Assembly: GCA_033063855.1 (NCBI GenBank)
Contig: CP093829.1
Location: 23,467,537 to 23,531,536 of the forward strand
Origin: Smittia aterrima
Lineage: Eukaryota; Arthropoda; Insecta; Diptera; Chironomidae
Reading direction: 5' to 3'
Length of the DNA: 64,000 bases
The position numbers were made by a program, and so were the translations under genes. Positions 36,135 to 49,200 of the stretch are shown piece after piece. A model generated the notes under the pieces. The model did not search any database. It had not been told where the DNA came from and saw only the letters and a list, made by a program, of their open reading frames with translations. Each line of letters begins with the position of its first letter. Position 1 is the stretch's first letter.

Positions 36135-37100
36135 ATGAAAACTTTCGCAATTGCATTTATCGCTTTGATTGCCATCGCTGGCGCTTCTGCAAGCCCTGAC
36201 GTCGATGTCAGCGTGTCAGTCAACGTCGACCTCCAAGAACAAATTACACAACTTTGTACAGCAATCAAAGGCATTGTAGATACAATCGAAAGTTCCGTTG
36301 ATGACATTAAAGCTCTTGCCAATGGTCTCGTCAAAGCTGCTGAGGGTTTGATCAAAGAAGCAGTTAAACCACTTTCTGACGTCGCTGCTCTTCTTACTAG
36401 CGTTCTTGCCGACGCTTTGAAAAATGCTAATCTCTTGCTTCAAGGCCTCCTCGCAACTGTAGCCGCTACTGTTCAAGCAGTCGTTAACATCGTCGGTGGA
36501 CTGGTTACTCTTTTGGTCAATATCGTACTTGGTGTTGTTGGTGAACTCGTTAAGGCTGTCCTTGGACTTCTCGCCCAGTTGCTCTCACCCCTTAGCTTCA
36601 TTAAAACAATCGTTGATAAGATTCAAAGCCTTGTTGGTAACGCAACTACTGCTATTCTTCAAACTGTTGTCAACACACTCAAAGCCGTTTTTGGTACTCT
36701 TCAAAGTCTTGCTGCATCAATCAAGGGCGTTATTCCAGCTATCCAAGCTATTGTCACTGCTCTAGTCGATTTTGTTAAAGGAGTCGTCACTGGTCTTGTC
36801 AACACTATTAAGTCACTTATTACCCTTCTCCGTGGTGACCTTGCTTCAACTCTCACCTCTGCTGTAAGTATTTTCATATTCACCTTATCAAAATATTTAA
36901 TATCGAAAATTTCCTTCTAGCTTACACTTGTGACTAAATTGCTTGGTGATGTTACTAGCCTTCTCACATCCCTCCTTACAGCAGTGCCTGCTGTTGTAGC
37001 TGATGCTGTTAAAGCCATCATTACTACACTCAATTCCGCTGTAGGAATTTTGAATGGTGTCGTGTCAGAACTCCAATCTGTTGTTGATATTGTTGCTTAA
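36135..37100 (+). CDS. Array gene 5, variant at residue 184, last unit
   Basis: Exons 36135-36863 and 36921-37100, 302 residues. Residue 184 is Ala (codon GCC), against Gly or Thr in the others. It has several private silent changes: GGT in the LLGD segment, CTC in the following SLL segment and AAC in VNT. Its 3' UTR starts differently (TTTTGAGTAAAAC) but keeps AATAAA. These private changes make it the most diverged coding copy at synonymous sites, as expected for a unit at the edge of an array. The TATA box is at 36065. Confidence 0.88.
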
Positions 37101-37161
37101 ACAAAAATTTTGAGTAAAACTTTTCAATAAAATATCATCCTATAGAAAAAAAAACTTCAGA

Positions 37162-38790
37162 ACTTTTTATTTTAAATATTTTTACATAGGGTCAAGCTGA
37201 AAGAAGTTCTTTCAAAGAACTTAATTTCATGCAGCGACATGGATCTTTTTGAGACACTGAATTATTGACAGAAATCTTGAGATTTTAAAAAGTGCACAAT
37301 AGATATTTGGTTTATGTGCAAACATTTTATCGATTTTCATTTCGAGTGTGTAACAAACCATTAAATTTTGTCTCCTGGTGCGTTCCGAGCACATCCTGAC
37401 AATCGCCACTTGAAACATAAAAAAAAATTCAAGTTCCTTGATTTTTGTGTTCTCAAACGTTTCCTCCCTTCCTTCCACTTTCAAGCATATAAATGCGTGT
37501 TTAATCTCTCATCGTTCGAGATAAACAAATTTTCAATGAGCTCAAACAGCACGTGGCCGAATGAAAGCAAAAAAATTTGGAGCATCTTTTTGTTAAAGTT
37601 TATTAGTGAACTCATAAACCCAAGTGACCAAAATTTAGTCACTTAAAGTACAAACCATTTCTTCAACTACCGTTAAATTAATCGAATCAGGGCGTGAAGT
37701 TCATTCAAATCGAATCCGAAACATTTTCTCTTCGTTTTACTTTGCGGTTGTAAATCATCACGACATTAATTATCCCTCCATTCACTTTCCATGCAAGCGA
37801 CTTCATTAAGACAGTTGTTTAATTTCATGGTGATTTTCTCAACACTAAATTACATTGTGCAATCACCAAACCAAAGAGGATTTATTTCCTCGAAGCGTCA
37901 CACAATTAAATTATCGTTGGCAAGTTTTCGCTTGAGGATTAATTCAAAATCAAATGATGTCTCTTCGACTAGGTCAAGAACGGAAATCCCCGCAATTGAA
38001 TTTAAATTCTAAACAATTTTGCAACTGATATCTTTATCCTTCGAAGTCATTCTCTCCCCTCTTCAATTTAAAGAAAAATAAAAGTCATCGCTCGGAAAAT
38101 TCGAGGGGAGATGGAAAATTTTACACTCAAAAATCTATGAGAAGCGAGCGAAGTGAACAAATTAATTTTCATCTGATTGTCCTTTTCCGGTTTTGATTTA
38201 TGACATCGAAATTGTTATCGCTAAGATGTTATTTATGATCAAGGAAACATCTTCCTCGTTTCACTATGAAAGGAAAAGAAATTGTGCAAAATAAAAAGTT
38301 TCAAGGAAATTATTTTGAAAATTTAAAAAGTTTCTCTGGACATTAAATTAATCTTTGCAAACGAATAATCACATCATTCATTTTAATCAACCCAAACGAT
38401 ATCCACTGCCCCCGATTAACTTCCACTCGATAAACGTTTGACCAATGAATGAAGGCACATAAATTTAATGTTTCTCATAAATAACCCTATCACATGCAAA
38501 GGGGTAAAGACGAATCAAACTTAATGTCGTAAAAGTCAATCGAAAGAAATTAGACAAGAGAAGTTCTTGAAGAGACATTTATTTTGCTTCGAAAGAAGAA
38601 GTTAAAGTCTTTGCTAAGAAGTTGTGATAAGATAAATTAATGATTCGTGCCAATAGTTCCTATAAAGCGCTAAAATTTGCTATAAAGTTTTTCTATAATC
38701 AGCTGAATGCTGAGTAAAGAAAGGCAAACATCGCTGAATGAGTTGAGTGGAACAGCAAGAAAAAAAGATTTTGTATAAATTAGAAATTTA
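37162..38790. other. Intergenic between the array and TM9SF4
   Basis: Unique AT-rich DNA directly after the truncated fifth unit. Small frames here (for example 37368-37646 and 37791-38012) have no similarity I recognise. Nothing else seen. Confidence 0.45.
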
Positions 38791-40893
38791 ATGAAATCCT
38801 TAAATATCTATTTACCTTTCGCTCTGCTGATAAGTATATCACATGCTTTCTATGTACCGGGAATTGCGCCTCGGGAATTTTCTCGAGGCAGTCGGATAGG
38901 TGAGCGTCTTGTGATGATGTTGGCAAAACAGTAAACTAAAAAGTTTTTCAATTAATTTCAGAGGTGAAAGCTGTGAAGATGACATCAACAAGAACACAGT
39001 TGCCATATGAATATTATTCGCTTGAGTTCTGTCTTCCTAAGAATGGAACGCTTCATTACAAATCTGAAAACCTTGGTGAAGTTCTTCGCGGCGACAGAAT
39101 CGTGAATACTCCTTACGAAGTCAGGATGTCTGAGAATGTCAATTGCAAACTTTTATGTAACACAAAAGCTTTGCCAATGAATTGGGATACGCAACAATCA
39201 AAGAAAGTCTCTGAGCGTATACGACACGAATACTTCGTTCATCTCCTTGTCGACAATCTTCCCGTTGCCACAAGAATTGTCAATCCAGACACGATGGAGC
39301 TTCAATTTGAGCATGGATATCGACTTGGAATGATGAACAAGGACGAGCCTTACATCAACAATCATTTGAAATTCGTCTTGTCATATCACACACACAGCAA
39401 GTGAGTTGATTAATTCAAAGCAACTTTACTTGATGAATAATGAATCAACTTTTTAGGGATCAATATCGAGTTGTTGGCTTTGAAGTCGAAACGCTTTCTG
39501 TCGACTTAAATGAGATCAAGTTCGAAGGTGAAGAGTGTAATTTCCCTGATAATCCAAAGCCACAGCGCGTGAATAAAGATGGACACACTTCACTGTTCTT
39601 CACTTATTCAGTTGTGTGGAAAGAATCTCAAGTCAAGTGGGCCTCGCGATGGGATTATTTGCTCGGCATGAATGATGTTCAAATCCATTGGTTTAGCATC
39701 ATAAACAGCTTAATTGTTGTTTTCTTCCTATCAGGTGAGTCCGTTAAATCCTTTTCAGTCTTTCAACGTTTGACGAAACCTTTTTTTAGGAATCCTTACG
39801 ATGATTATGGTTCGAACACTTCGACGTGATATCGCAAAATACAACACAGATGACAGCTTTGAAGATACTTTGGAAGAGACTGGATGGAAACTAGTTCACG
39901 GTGATGTCTTCCGAGCTCCACGACATCCTCGTTTGTTCGCTGCAGTCATGGGAACTGGAATTCAAATATTTTTGATGGCTTTTATCACAATTTTTGTGGC
40001 GATGTTGGGAATGCTGAGTCCTTCATCTCGAGGAGCTTTGATGACAGCAGCGATCATGTTATTTGTCTTCATGGGACTCATCGCCGGATACTTCTCAGCT
40101 CGACTTTACAAGACAATGAAAGGGAAAGATTGGAGGAAAACAGCTTTCTTAACAGCAACGCTCTTCCCAGGCGTTGTCTTCGGAACTTGTTTCTTTCTCA
40201 ACTTCTTCATCTGGCGACAGAATTCATCAGGAGCTGTGCCGTTTGGAACGATGGTTGGACTGCTGCTGCTTTGGTTTGGGATCTCACTTCCGCTTGTTTA
40301 CCTTGGTTACTACTTCGGATATAGAAAGCACTCTTATCAACATCCTGTGCGTACGAACATGATTCCAAGACAAATTCCGAAGCAACAATGGTACATGAAC
40401 ATCGCGATGTGCACTTTAATGGCTGGAATCTTGCCATTCGGAGCTGTCTTCATCGAACTGTTCTTCGTCTTTAGTGCAATTTGGCAGAATCAGTTCTATT
40501 ACCTCTTCGGATTCCTGTTTCTCGTCTTTTGCATTCTCGTTGTGAGCTGCGGCCAATTGTCAATTGTGATGACTTATTTCCAACTGTGCGGTGAAGACTA
40601 TCGATGGCATTGGAGATCTTTCATCGTTTCAGGTGGAAGCGCCGTTTATATTTTGTTCTACAGTATCTTTTACTTCTTCATCAAACTTGAAATCAGCGAG
40701 TTCATTCCCACAATGCTTTACTTCGGCTACACTGGTAAGATCAAGGTCTTTGATTGCTTTCTTTAAATCTAACGATAATTTCTTCTTCGCAGGTCTCATG
40801 GTCCTTACATTCTTCTTGCTCACAGGAACGATAGGTTTCATCAGCGCTTACAGCTTCATCCGAAAAATTTATTCAGCTGTGAAGATCGATTAA
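38791..40893 (+). CDS. TM9SF4: TM9SF4, transmembrane 9 superfamily (nonaspanin)
   Basis: Five exons: 38791-38899, 38962-39400, 39457-39734, 39790-40734 and 40793-40893. Total 623 residues (human TM9SF4 is about 640). TM9 proteins are endosomal/Golgi membrane proteins; the TM9SF4 type helps sort membrane proteins with glycine-rich transmembrane helices and is needed for phagocytosis in fly haemocytes. Seen here are a signal peptide (about residues 1-19), the conserved FYVPGIAP start of the luminal domain, RTQLPYEYYSL, LGEVLRGDRI, KWASRWD just before the first of nine membrane helices, and MLGMLSPSSRGAL. It ends with the family C-terminal Lys-Ile-Asp (KID) peptide. Exon 1 was needed to supply the signal peptide. 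AATAAA is at 41083-41088, close to the converging 3' end of the next gene. Confidence 0.95.
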
Positions 40894-41252
40894 TCAGCTT
40901 TGCGTAACGAAACGCTGCTTTACACATGAAATTAATTTATTGTTTTTATACTTTCATCAATTGGTTAATATTTCTGCACTTCATAAATGTTAAAATCTCT
41001 CGAAAATGAAAGAAAATGGATTTCATGATGACGACGCATTGATTAACGATTTAATCTTAGATGTAAAGTGAGTGACGAAAGAAATAAAATTGTAAGAGAA
41101 AGTCAACGGGAATTTTGAGAAGTTTGTCAAGCGACAGCTGAAAACTTAAAGCTCCAAGACAACATTTATTGTTATGAAATTTTATTGAAATGTTTTGAGA
41201 TGTTATCAACATGATAAACAGTTTTGTTCTTGACTAAATGTTAAGCCTTCAT

Positions 41253-44200
41253 TTATCCGGATTGCGCTTTTCCACGTCCACGATACAGAGACATTGACTG
41301 CGGTCCTTTCATAACGCGGTTCATCATCTCCCAACAAGTCTTTGCTGGCAACAAACTGAAAGAAAATATTTAATTAAAGTTTTCTTTTAAAGATTTTTCT
41401 TGAGTCTTACCACTTGAGAGGCAGGAACATTCTCACAGTTGATGGAAGCGTACAATTCACCTCGTTCTTCAAGACTGACTCAACAATCTTATCAGCAACA
41501 TATTTTGGCTCAAGCATCGGAAAGAGTCTTGGCTTCACTCCAGTGAACATTCCAGTCTAGTTTTTGATAAAAAAAAAGTTTAATCAACTTAACTAGATTA
41601 CGGTGGAGTCAAACTTACTGCGATGTAGTATGGACAAACGAGAGTCATTCCAATGTCATCGTGACCATGAGCTCGAAGTTCACTGAACAAACTTTCGTGG
41701 AATCCCACGCAAGCGAACTTTGTGGCAGAGTAATCTGTACAAGCGTAAGTTCCAAGAAGTCCAGTTACTGAACTGACTGTCACAATGTGTCCCTTTTTGT
41801 CGTTGATCATGTCAGGAAGAAAAGCTTTCGCCGCCTAAATCAAAGGATTTTGTTAAAACTTGCAAAACGTAAGAAAATATTTGATCTTACCCAGTAATGT
41901 GATAAAATATTTACTCCGTAAGTCTTCTCAATTGCTTTGTCCGGCAATTCCAAGAAAGTTCGACAGGTGACGATTCCCGCATTGTTTATTAGAATGTCAA
42001 CCTTGCCCACCTCAATTTTAACTCTTTTCGCAGCTTCATAGACTTGCTCCTTATCGGAAATGTCGACCATGTACGAGGCGCATTCGTAGCCTTCTTCTTT
42101 CAGTGCATCCGATGTCGCTTTGAGAGCTGAAGGATGAACCAAAAAAAAGATTAGAAAAAAATGAAAGTTTAAACTGGTTTTGGGAAAAATATTTGAATAA
42201 ATTAATAATAATGGAAAGATTCACGAAGTCACCGGCATTTCCAAATAAATTGTACAACTTTTAACAATGCAACCTATCACGAAGCTCTTTGCTAATCAAC
42301 TCATCCAATATTGATTGAAATTCACGTTTCTCTTTAAACCGCGGATGTCAATGAACTTTTTTTCTGTTAGCGTCTTATAAAACTAGTTCAAGCTACGAAA
42401 AAAAGTTTAAGGAACAATTAAATTTCTTCAGAGCAAAAAATGAAGTTGCGAGTAGGAATTTTTTTTTGTTTCCGCTTTGAAATATCTAATTGACAATATT
42501 TAATTTCATAGCTTGAAAATCAGCACGCGCATCACTGAGCCAACAATGAATGTTGAAAGTTGTCCATGGAAAATTTAGTATGTTCAACTCTATTTGTCAT
42601 TGTAATCAACACGAAGAGTTTCCTCGGAGTTGTCGAACTTAGATATCGTTTGTCAAGAAGACGCACCTTCATGATTAATATCCCAGACAACAACTTTTGA
42701 GTGTAGACGAGCAAAGTTGAGTGCAAGGAATCTTCCAACGCCGCCGCCTCCTCCTGTGATCAAAACGACTTGTCCAGAGACATCCTGCAAGTACAAGAAA
42801 TAAATTGAGCGATCAGTTTCAAGAGTTTCTTTTTGGACTAACAAAATCGTTGACTGATTTTGCTTTACCAAAAGCAAACACTGAGAAAACCTTTTGTTTA
42901 ACTTAGACAGCATAGCGACAATCAAAGTGCTTAAATAAGAAAGAACGCGCGAGAAAATAAATACAGCGAAGGCGACAAGCTAAATCGTTCTCATACGCAC
43001 ATTTGAATGAGAATGAATGGCAAATATTTGGCAGCCTATGAGATACATGAATCAACAATTCATCAGAGTTAGACCTTTCCATTACGGCAAAATCAATATT
43101 GAGCGTTTACATGATGAAACGAGCAAGTAACGTGCCGTTGTGAAACTTTAAATTTTCCAATGATATCCGGAGAAATATTGATTCGATGCAGAAATGATTC
43201 ATTAATTTTTTTTAGATGTTAATGAATCGATGAAACTGAGTCAGTAATCTCAAGATAATTCCGATTGATAGAGCTCAAAAAAAAACTTCGTCCAAGTTGT
43301 GTAACGAAAGTCAAATGCTAATCATGAACTTTTTGGCATTTCGGTGAAGCTTTCCATTGATCCCGAGGCTGTGATGCAACTTTTTTCTCTTCACGGCTTC
43401 AAAAACCGATAAAAACCCAAACAACAAAACATTTTTCTCGAAGTGCTTAGAGTAATTAACTTTTATGATGTGACTACACCGCAGATGGGATCAAGATCAT
43501 TGACGACAGCGAGTACTTTTACATTGCAATTGAAAGTTAAATGTTTGCGAAAAAACGAAGAACTTGAGAAAGCCAACATCGTTCATTGAAGTCTTTCGCT
43601 TCCTAACGGAGTACAATGTAACCATTCATTGAAGCATTCGATTGCGTACCAAGTGAAATTTCAGTAATTTTATTGTGTTTGCTGACAAACATCATACAAA
43701 GCGATTTGCAAGATGAACATCTTAATTGTTGCGGTTGTTAGCATCGACAATCTTAGAACATTTTGATGGATTACACCTCAACAACAAAAAGTGTGGTAAA
43801 CAGCTCATTTGTAATCAAACGACAAAAGAGTCCAGCAGCCGTTAAAATAGTTTGTTGTCGCGCATAATAAAATTAAGCGATTGTTTGACAGCTAACCGAG
43901 TTACAGGATGACCGCCAGTTTATGAAAATTCAAGAAACGTGACAGGTTTCTATTGAGCATGAAGATGTCTAATGACTAATTTTGAATATGAATTTATGAT
44001 AATTACTTAGACAATTGAATTCTTGTGATAACTGCGTTACGCATTTTTAAGCATCGCTCGTCAAGGATTTTTCTTATCAACTTTGAAGCGATAAATGTGT
44101 TAAACTAAATCAAATGGTGATCTACGTTTGATTTATTGATTGAAACTTTCGTTTCGTAACTCGAAGACGTTTTTCCTTTTCTGTGTTAAGTTAGGAAACT

Positions 44201-44435
44201 TCAAACGCATTCTCTTTTGCTCACACAAATTAAATTCTTCGGTTTACTTTCTTTTCAAATATTTTTAGATTCGCTTGATAAGACTTACCTTCATTTTACG
44301 GAACTTGTTGGGCAACAGAGTTAAGTAAATTGTTTCAGCAAGGAAGTAAATTGATTTTATTGTGAATATGAGAACATCAACGATGAGTGAATAAAAGTAA
44401 TCGAAGAGATTATCATGAATCAATCCGGAAATCAT
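41253..44435 (-). CDS. SDR16C-type retinol dehydrogenase (epidermal RDHE2-like)
   Basis: Six exons from the right: 44289-44435, 42667-42784, 41891-42126, 41619-41834, 41411-41556 and 41253-41355, giving 321 residues. The first intron is 1.5 kb, the others 54-540 bp. Enzymes of this family use NAD(P) to oxidise retinol or related lipid alcohols on ER or lipid-droplet membranes. The Rossmann motif TGGGGGVG is at 59-66, NNAG at 136-139, and the catalytic triad is Ser189, Tyr202 and Lys206 (YSATK). The N-terminal exon encodes a hydrophobic helix (about 17-41) that would anchor the protein. It was located by phase and by its position before the DVSGQ start of the catalytic domain. A poly(A) signal for this strand is at 41165-41170. 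The natural substrate in insects is unknown; retinoid use is inferred from vertebrate relatives. Confidence 0.9.
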
Positions 44436-46285
44436 TTTGAAGTCAACAGTTATTTCTTTTTCTTTTAAGAGTTATCAGATTTATAAACTTTCGAACACTT
44501 CACTAATTATATTTTAAAAGACTAACATCGATATTCTGATTCGCGCAAATAAATTCGGTAAACTTTCACAATTTCACTGAATTCGGGTCGACTATGCTCT
44601 TCATTTGAAAGAGAGAATGTTTCTGGGGCACCGTTAACTTACAACCAGCGCTGACGACGATAAAAATAAGACTGAGCCGCATAAGAAAACGTTAACTCTC
44701 GTAGAGCTTAGAAAAGAAAGAAATTTTAAGCAGTGGCAGTCCAAACGATTGTGGCTCACACAAAAGATAATAGAAGAGGAGCTCAAACTGAAAAGATATG
44801 AAGTGTGAATTGGAATCAGTCAAGTGTTGAACAAATGCTGGAAGATTGAGCGAAATTATGAATTAAAATGTTCTAGACGTCAATGCATTCGAACAGACCT
44901 CTTTCAAGATTGTTAACATTAGGATGTCTCCTAACCAGTTCGATCTTCTTTGACCTGATAAAATTGTCTCTTGATTATTTCTATAAAGCAGAATATTCTG
45001 AAATATTTTAAATTAAATCTTTCGTAGAGGTCTTGGTAGAGGTTGACATGCATTAACTTTTTAACCGCAAATCTTCTTAATGTTTCTTGCACCAAAAAGT
45101 TCTTTCACGAAACGTGATTTATATTTTAAGGCTTCGAATGAATTAACTTTAAAACATCGAAATCAATTTCTTGTTTTTCTTAATTGAAGCAACAATAATA
45201 ACTTGATTTTAAAAACCACAGTCCAACGATTTAAAAGCCCTTCTGTTGATTTGCTACGAACCGCTGCTTTTCTTGTTGAGATGCAATATCGAATGAAACA
45301 GTGACCCAGTAAGACACGAAAGCTTTTGAAAAGCTTTTTGTATGAGACTAGATTTTACAATCAAAAGCTTATTTTCTTTTGAAATTTAAAAAAAGTCTTG
45401 CGCAGTACAAGATTCACTGCTTTTCATAATATTCAACCTCAACTGAACGCAGTCTCATTATCCTGCGAAAACTTTTTTGTAATTTAAAGTGAAATTTCTG
45501 TCAATTCAAAGAATTAAACTAATTTAATAAGTCGAGACTGTGAAGTTCCACAACAATTTACTTCCTCCGGTGCAATCTAATTGAAGATTCATTGATTCCT
45601 TGTGAGATCCGGTAAATTTCATTGAAAACTTTAGCCGCAAATCATTTGTTTACCAATTTCTAGAAATTCAAAAATTGAATGCAAAAAACTTTTTGTTAAG
45701 AAAACTTCAATTCAAGAATTGAAACTTTTGCAGAAATTTGCAAACGAGACTTCAAATTAATTCTCTCTTCGCGATCCACGAAATGTGAGAAACTTAGCGC
45801 TCAATTTTCATTAACACTTTCTCACAGCACGTTGAAAAATCGAGCTTAACATTGCAAAGTTTCTTCTTCTTCTTCTATAACCCTCTGATCGGAAAAATGA
45901 AATGTGAGCGGCGTCTGAGAGTATTTCTGAAGGAATTTTTCTTCATTTCAGACTTAAGCGTCGAGGAGATCGGTTCGAAGTTTTGTCTTTACAAAGTTAA
46001 TCGCGTACTTCTGCAATTAAACCGTTCGAGGTCTCGGTGTAATTACGCGGATAATTCATTTCTCGTCTCTTGTCCATTAGGCATTTATTTCACAATAACA
46101 AAATTACGTTCGAAGTGAACCAATTCGGTAGAGACAACAGAGGATATCCAAGTTGTAAAAATAGTATGAAGTGAACAGAAAGTCATAACGAAACATAAAC
46201 AAGTGAAGTTGTAGAAGAAAAATTTAATTGAAAATAATAGAAAAGTTTTTTTTTTCGCGACGAAAAGAAAGTAAAAGTGAACGAG
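44436..46285. other. Shared 1.85-kb upstream region of two divergent SDR genes
   Basis: The two dehydrogenase genes start at its two edges and point away from each other, so their promoters lie here, together with 5' UTRs. I could not fix a TATA box or start site for either. A short frame at 45852-46118 has no recognisable similarity. Confidence 0.45.
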
Positions 46286-49200
46286 ATGGTTGTAGGAAAG
46301 CCTTTTAAGGTTGATAAGACAGCCAACCCACCAGTGCAGATGTCAAGGCTTCAAGCTTTTATTGACTTTTGGGTTTACATCGGTTTCTGTGCTGCTTACA
46401 TTTTTCAGGTGAGCTTCGGACTTTTATCACATTTTTTAAAAATTTAAACTCGACAACAATCATCAAGGATGATGACGATTAAACTTGCTGATCTTCTTTC
46501 TAACTTGAAAAACTGGTTGGAGCGTCTGATTTAGTCACAAAATCGAAAGACGTTTTATGAATGATTTCCGTAAATTTCTAACAATTTGTTCCTTGATCGC
46601 TGAAGCATCTAAACTTGATCAAAAGTGAAATCTCTAAGCTCGACACATTAGTAACGCAATTTTCCACTATTCTTCTCTCTGGCTGACTAGTTTTGTTTTA
46701 CATTATGCTCAGCGATTGAAAGTGAAACGATAGCGATTTGCATTCATCGCTTCGAGACAACTTTGCAATGAAAAGTTATTTAAATTGCTTTTGTCTCGTA
46801 AAAACCTTTTATTAGTTTGTAATAATTAAAATAGAATTTTTTCAAGTGATGATTAATTTTTTAATGATAACATTAAGATAATAACTTGAATGAGCAGCTC
46901 AACCTTCGTGAACTCGCGTCAAAGTGGAATTAGATCGATTACCTGTTGATCTATAATACTAGCAATCAAATTTGTTCAAATTAGCTCCTTGTAACGTTGT
47001 AAGCTTTGAATTGATTATGGACAAAAAAAAATTGAATGAATTTTCCGCGCTAAAAATTTCCAAAATTACTAAAAGTGAAAATGTTCGTGTGGGCTCGAAA
47101 CATGGAAAAGTTATTTACTTCTGGTTGTTGTGCAACTCTTGTGGGTCTTCCTTGCTAATTAGATTTCGCATCGACGCGCTCCAAATATTTGCATTGCTCT
47201 ATCGCGCAAACGCTTCAACTTTTACGTGACATTTTCTGCATCTCGGAATGTTCATTATGCGACTGCAACAAGTTTGTTCTCTCTTTCACTGATTGCGCAA
47301 CAGAAAAAAAAACTTTTTGCATCGCTAGAGATTTGCTGTTTTACTTCAATGTTGTTCGACGTAATCAATGCAAGAGAAATATTTATCCGATGATAGAAAA
47401 GCGGCTTGCAAGTTGCATAAAAAAAACAAGTTGCGGTTTGCACAGCACACAAGCAAAACAAAAAGTTTAGCCATTTACTTTTGCGAGGACGTTTTCTCGA
47501 TGAGTTCCTACGTCAACGATGATATTACGACATGGAAATTGAAAGTGATTCTACTCATGAACTGCAAACTTGTTGAGCAACTGCAGCTGCTGCATAAAAT
47601 CTCGGATCTTTATTGTGTCAAGAGAAAAACTTTCTGCACGCGAAATTTTAGCATTTAAAGTAAAAAAGATAAATTAACGATCGTAAAGATTGCAACAAGT
47701 TAACCTTCGCGAGATGCATTTTAATCAGAGATTTTAATTATTACAATTGATATAAAATAAAATCTCACGGAGGATTTGATTTGAATAATTTGATTGCAGT
47801 TTCAAATTCTTGCTCCGAAGAATCTTGATTTCCTTGATGCGTAATATTTACATTGTCTCTCCGAGATTAATTTCAAACCAGTTGGTGGTAGACAAACAAT
47901 ATTTCCCTGTTCGAGAAAATGTCTGACATTACTTTAGTCAATATTATCTTTCAAAACGGAGTTCTTGTAAAATTCGATGAAAGATAGTAAAGCTCAAGGT
48001 CGAGTGGATGGGGATTTCTGCGCTAAAAAATGAAATAAGCGATTTCACACGACGGATGATTAGACGCTATTTACAAGTTTAGTTTTAGTGAGAAAAGTAT
48101 GACGATCTCAAGAGTCGGATGTTTGAAAACACTTTAATTCTGAGCACTCACAATCTGTTAAGGGCTCAAATAAAAACGAAATTTATAACTTCACAAACGA
48201 CGATGATATTTTGAAGATGACACCGTTTGCCTTCGAATAAAGCTAGCCGAGCCTAGGCAGCGGCGATCTTCATCAACTTCAAGGCTTTGCTGATATTGTC
48301 AATGATTTGTTTGTGATCGATTCGTCTTCCTTACACATTCAGGTCATGGGGAAATAAAATTTTATCCAGAAAATGAAATTGCAAAACTTTTCTTTTTTTG
48401 TCATCAACAATTAAATATTTATTGCAAAACTAATGAGTTAGAGAGACACTTTGGTTAACGATGCTGCGTTCGAGCATGAAATTGAAGCTCAATTACATTT
48501 TGATTGCTTACGAACTGTTGCGTGATAGTTCAAAGCGAACAAAGTTTGAGTCTCAAACCCTAATTCGAATATTTGTTTTGTAGAAATTTTATTTCAGTTG
48601 GTCATGATCGTTTTAAATCATTTCATGTGATCGAGAGATAACAAATTACTCTGACATCAATGAGTCAATGAAAAGTCTTATCAGAGAATGAGATTTGCAT
48701 TTAAACTTTCACTCTTTGATAACAAAATTGTGTCAATCTCAAGGAACAAATGTTTCAAGTTCGCACATTCTCAGAAATTAAAGTCCAACAGTTGATTCAG
48801 CGATGAATGGAAACATTGATCCCGACAAATTCGCTCTTCCCTGAATGATAAGCCTTTCTTCTTCTTTTATTTAAAAACATTCAGTGAACTCCAGTGAAAT
48901 TTTATTAATTACCACGAAGCAGAAAATTTTGCGGACTTTTTGTATTGTCAACACTCACGATGATTATTAGTTATTGCATAACTTGAGCTCGGTGCTTGCT
49001 TAGCGGACTCTTTTTTTTCTTTCGTTAGTTTGCCTATACGAATCGTTTACAAACAATGAGTGTATTGAAAAGATTAAGATGATGGTCGAAGGCTACGAGC
49101 AATGAGAATTCGAGTGACGACACATTTACGGATTCTTCGATTTCAACATTTTTTCTTCTTTTTCTTTTGCAGTCATGTTACTACACAATCTTTGGATGGC

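Larger units (their letters stand above)
26226..37161 (+). repeat. Tandem array: five head-to-tail 2.31-kb units
   Basis: Units start at TTCTGACGTTAGG: 26226, 28542, 30856, 33166 and 35479 (spacings 2316, 2314, 2310 and 2313). Exons, introns and intergenic DNA are all nearly identical between units, so the copies are recent or kept alike by exchange. Each unit holds a TATA promoter, a two-exon gene, a poly(A) signal and, in units 1-4, a tRNA-like sequence. Unit 5 is truncated: homology stops at about 37161, soon after the poly(A) signal, so it lacks the last ~630 bp. Unit 3 is the most divergent upstream (31000-31065). I see no transposase or reverse-transcriptase frame in the unit. Confidence 0.97.
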
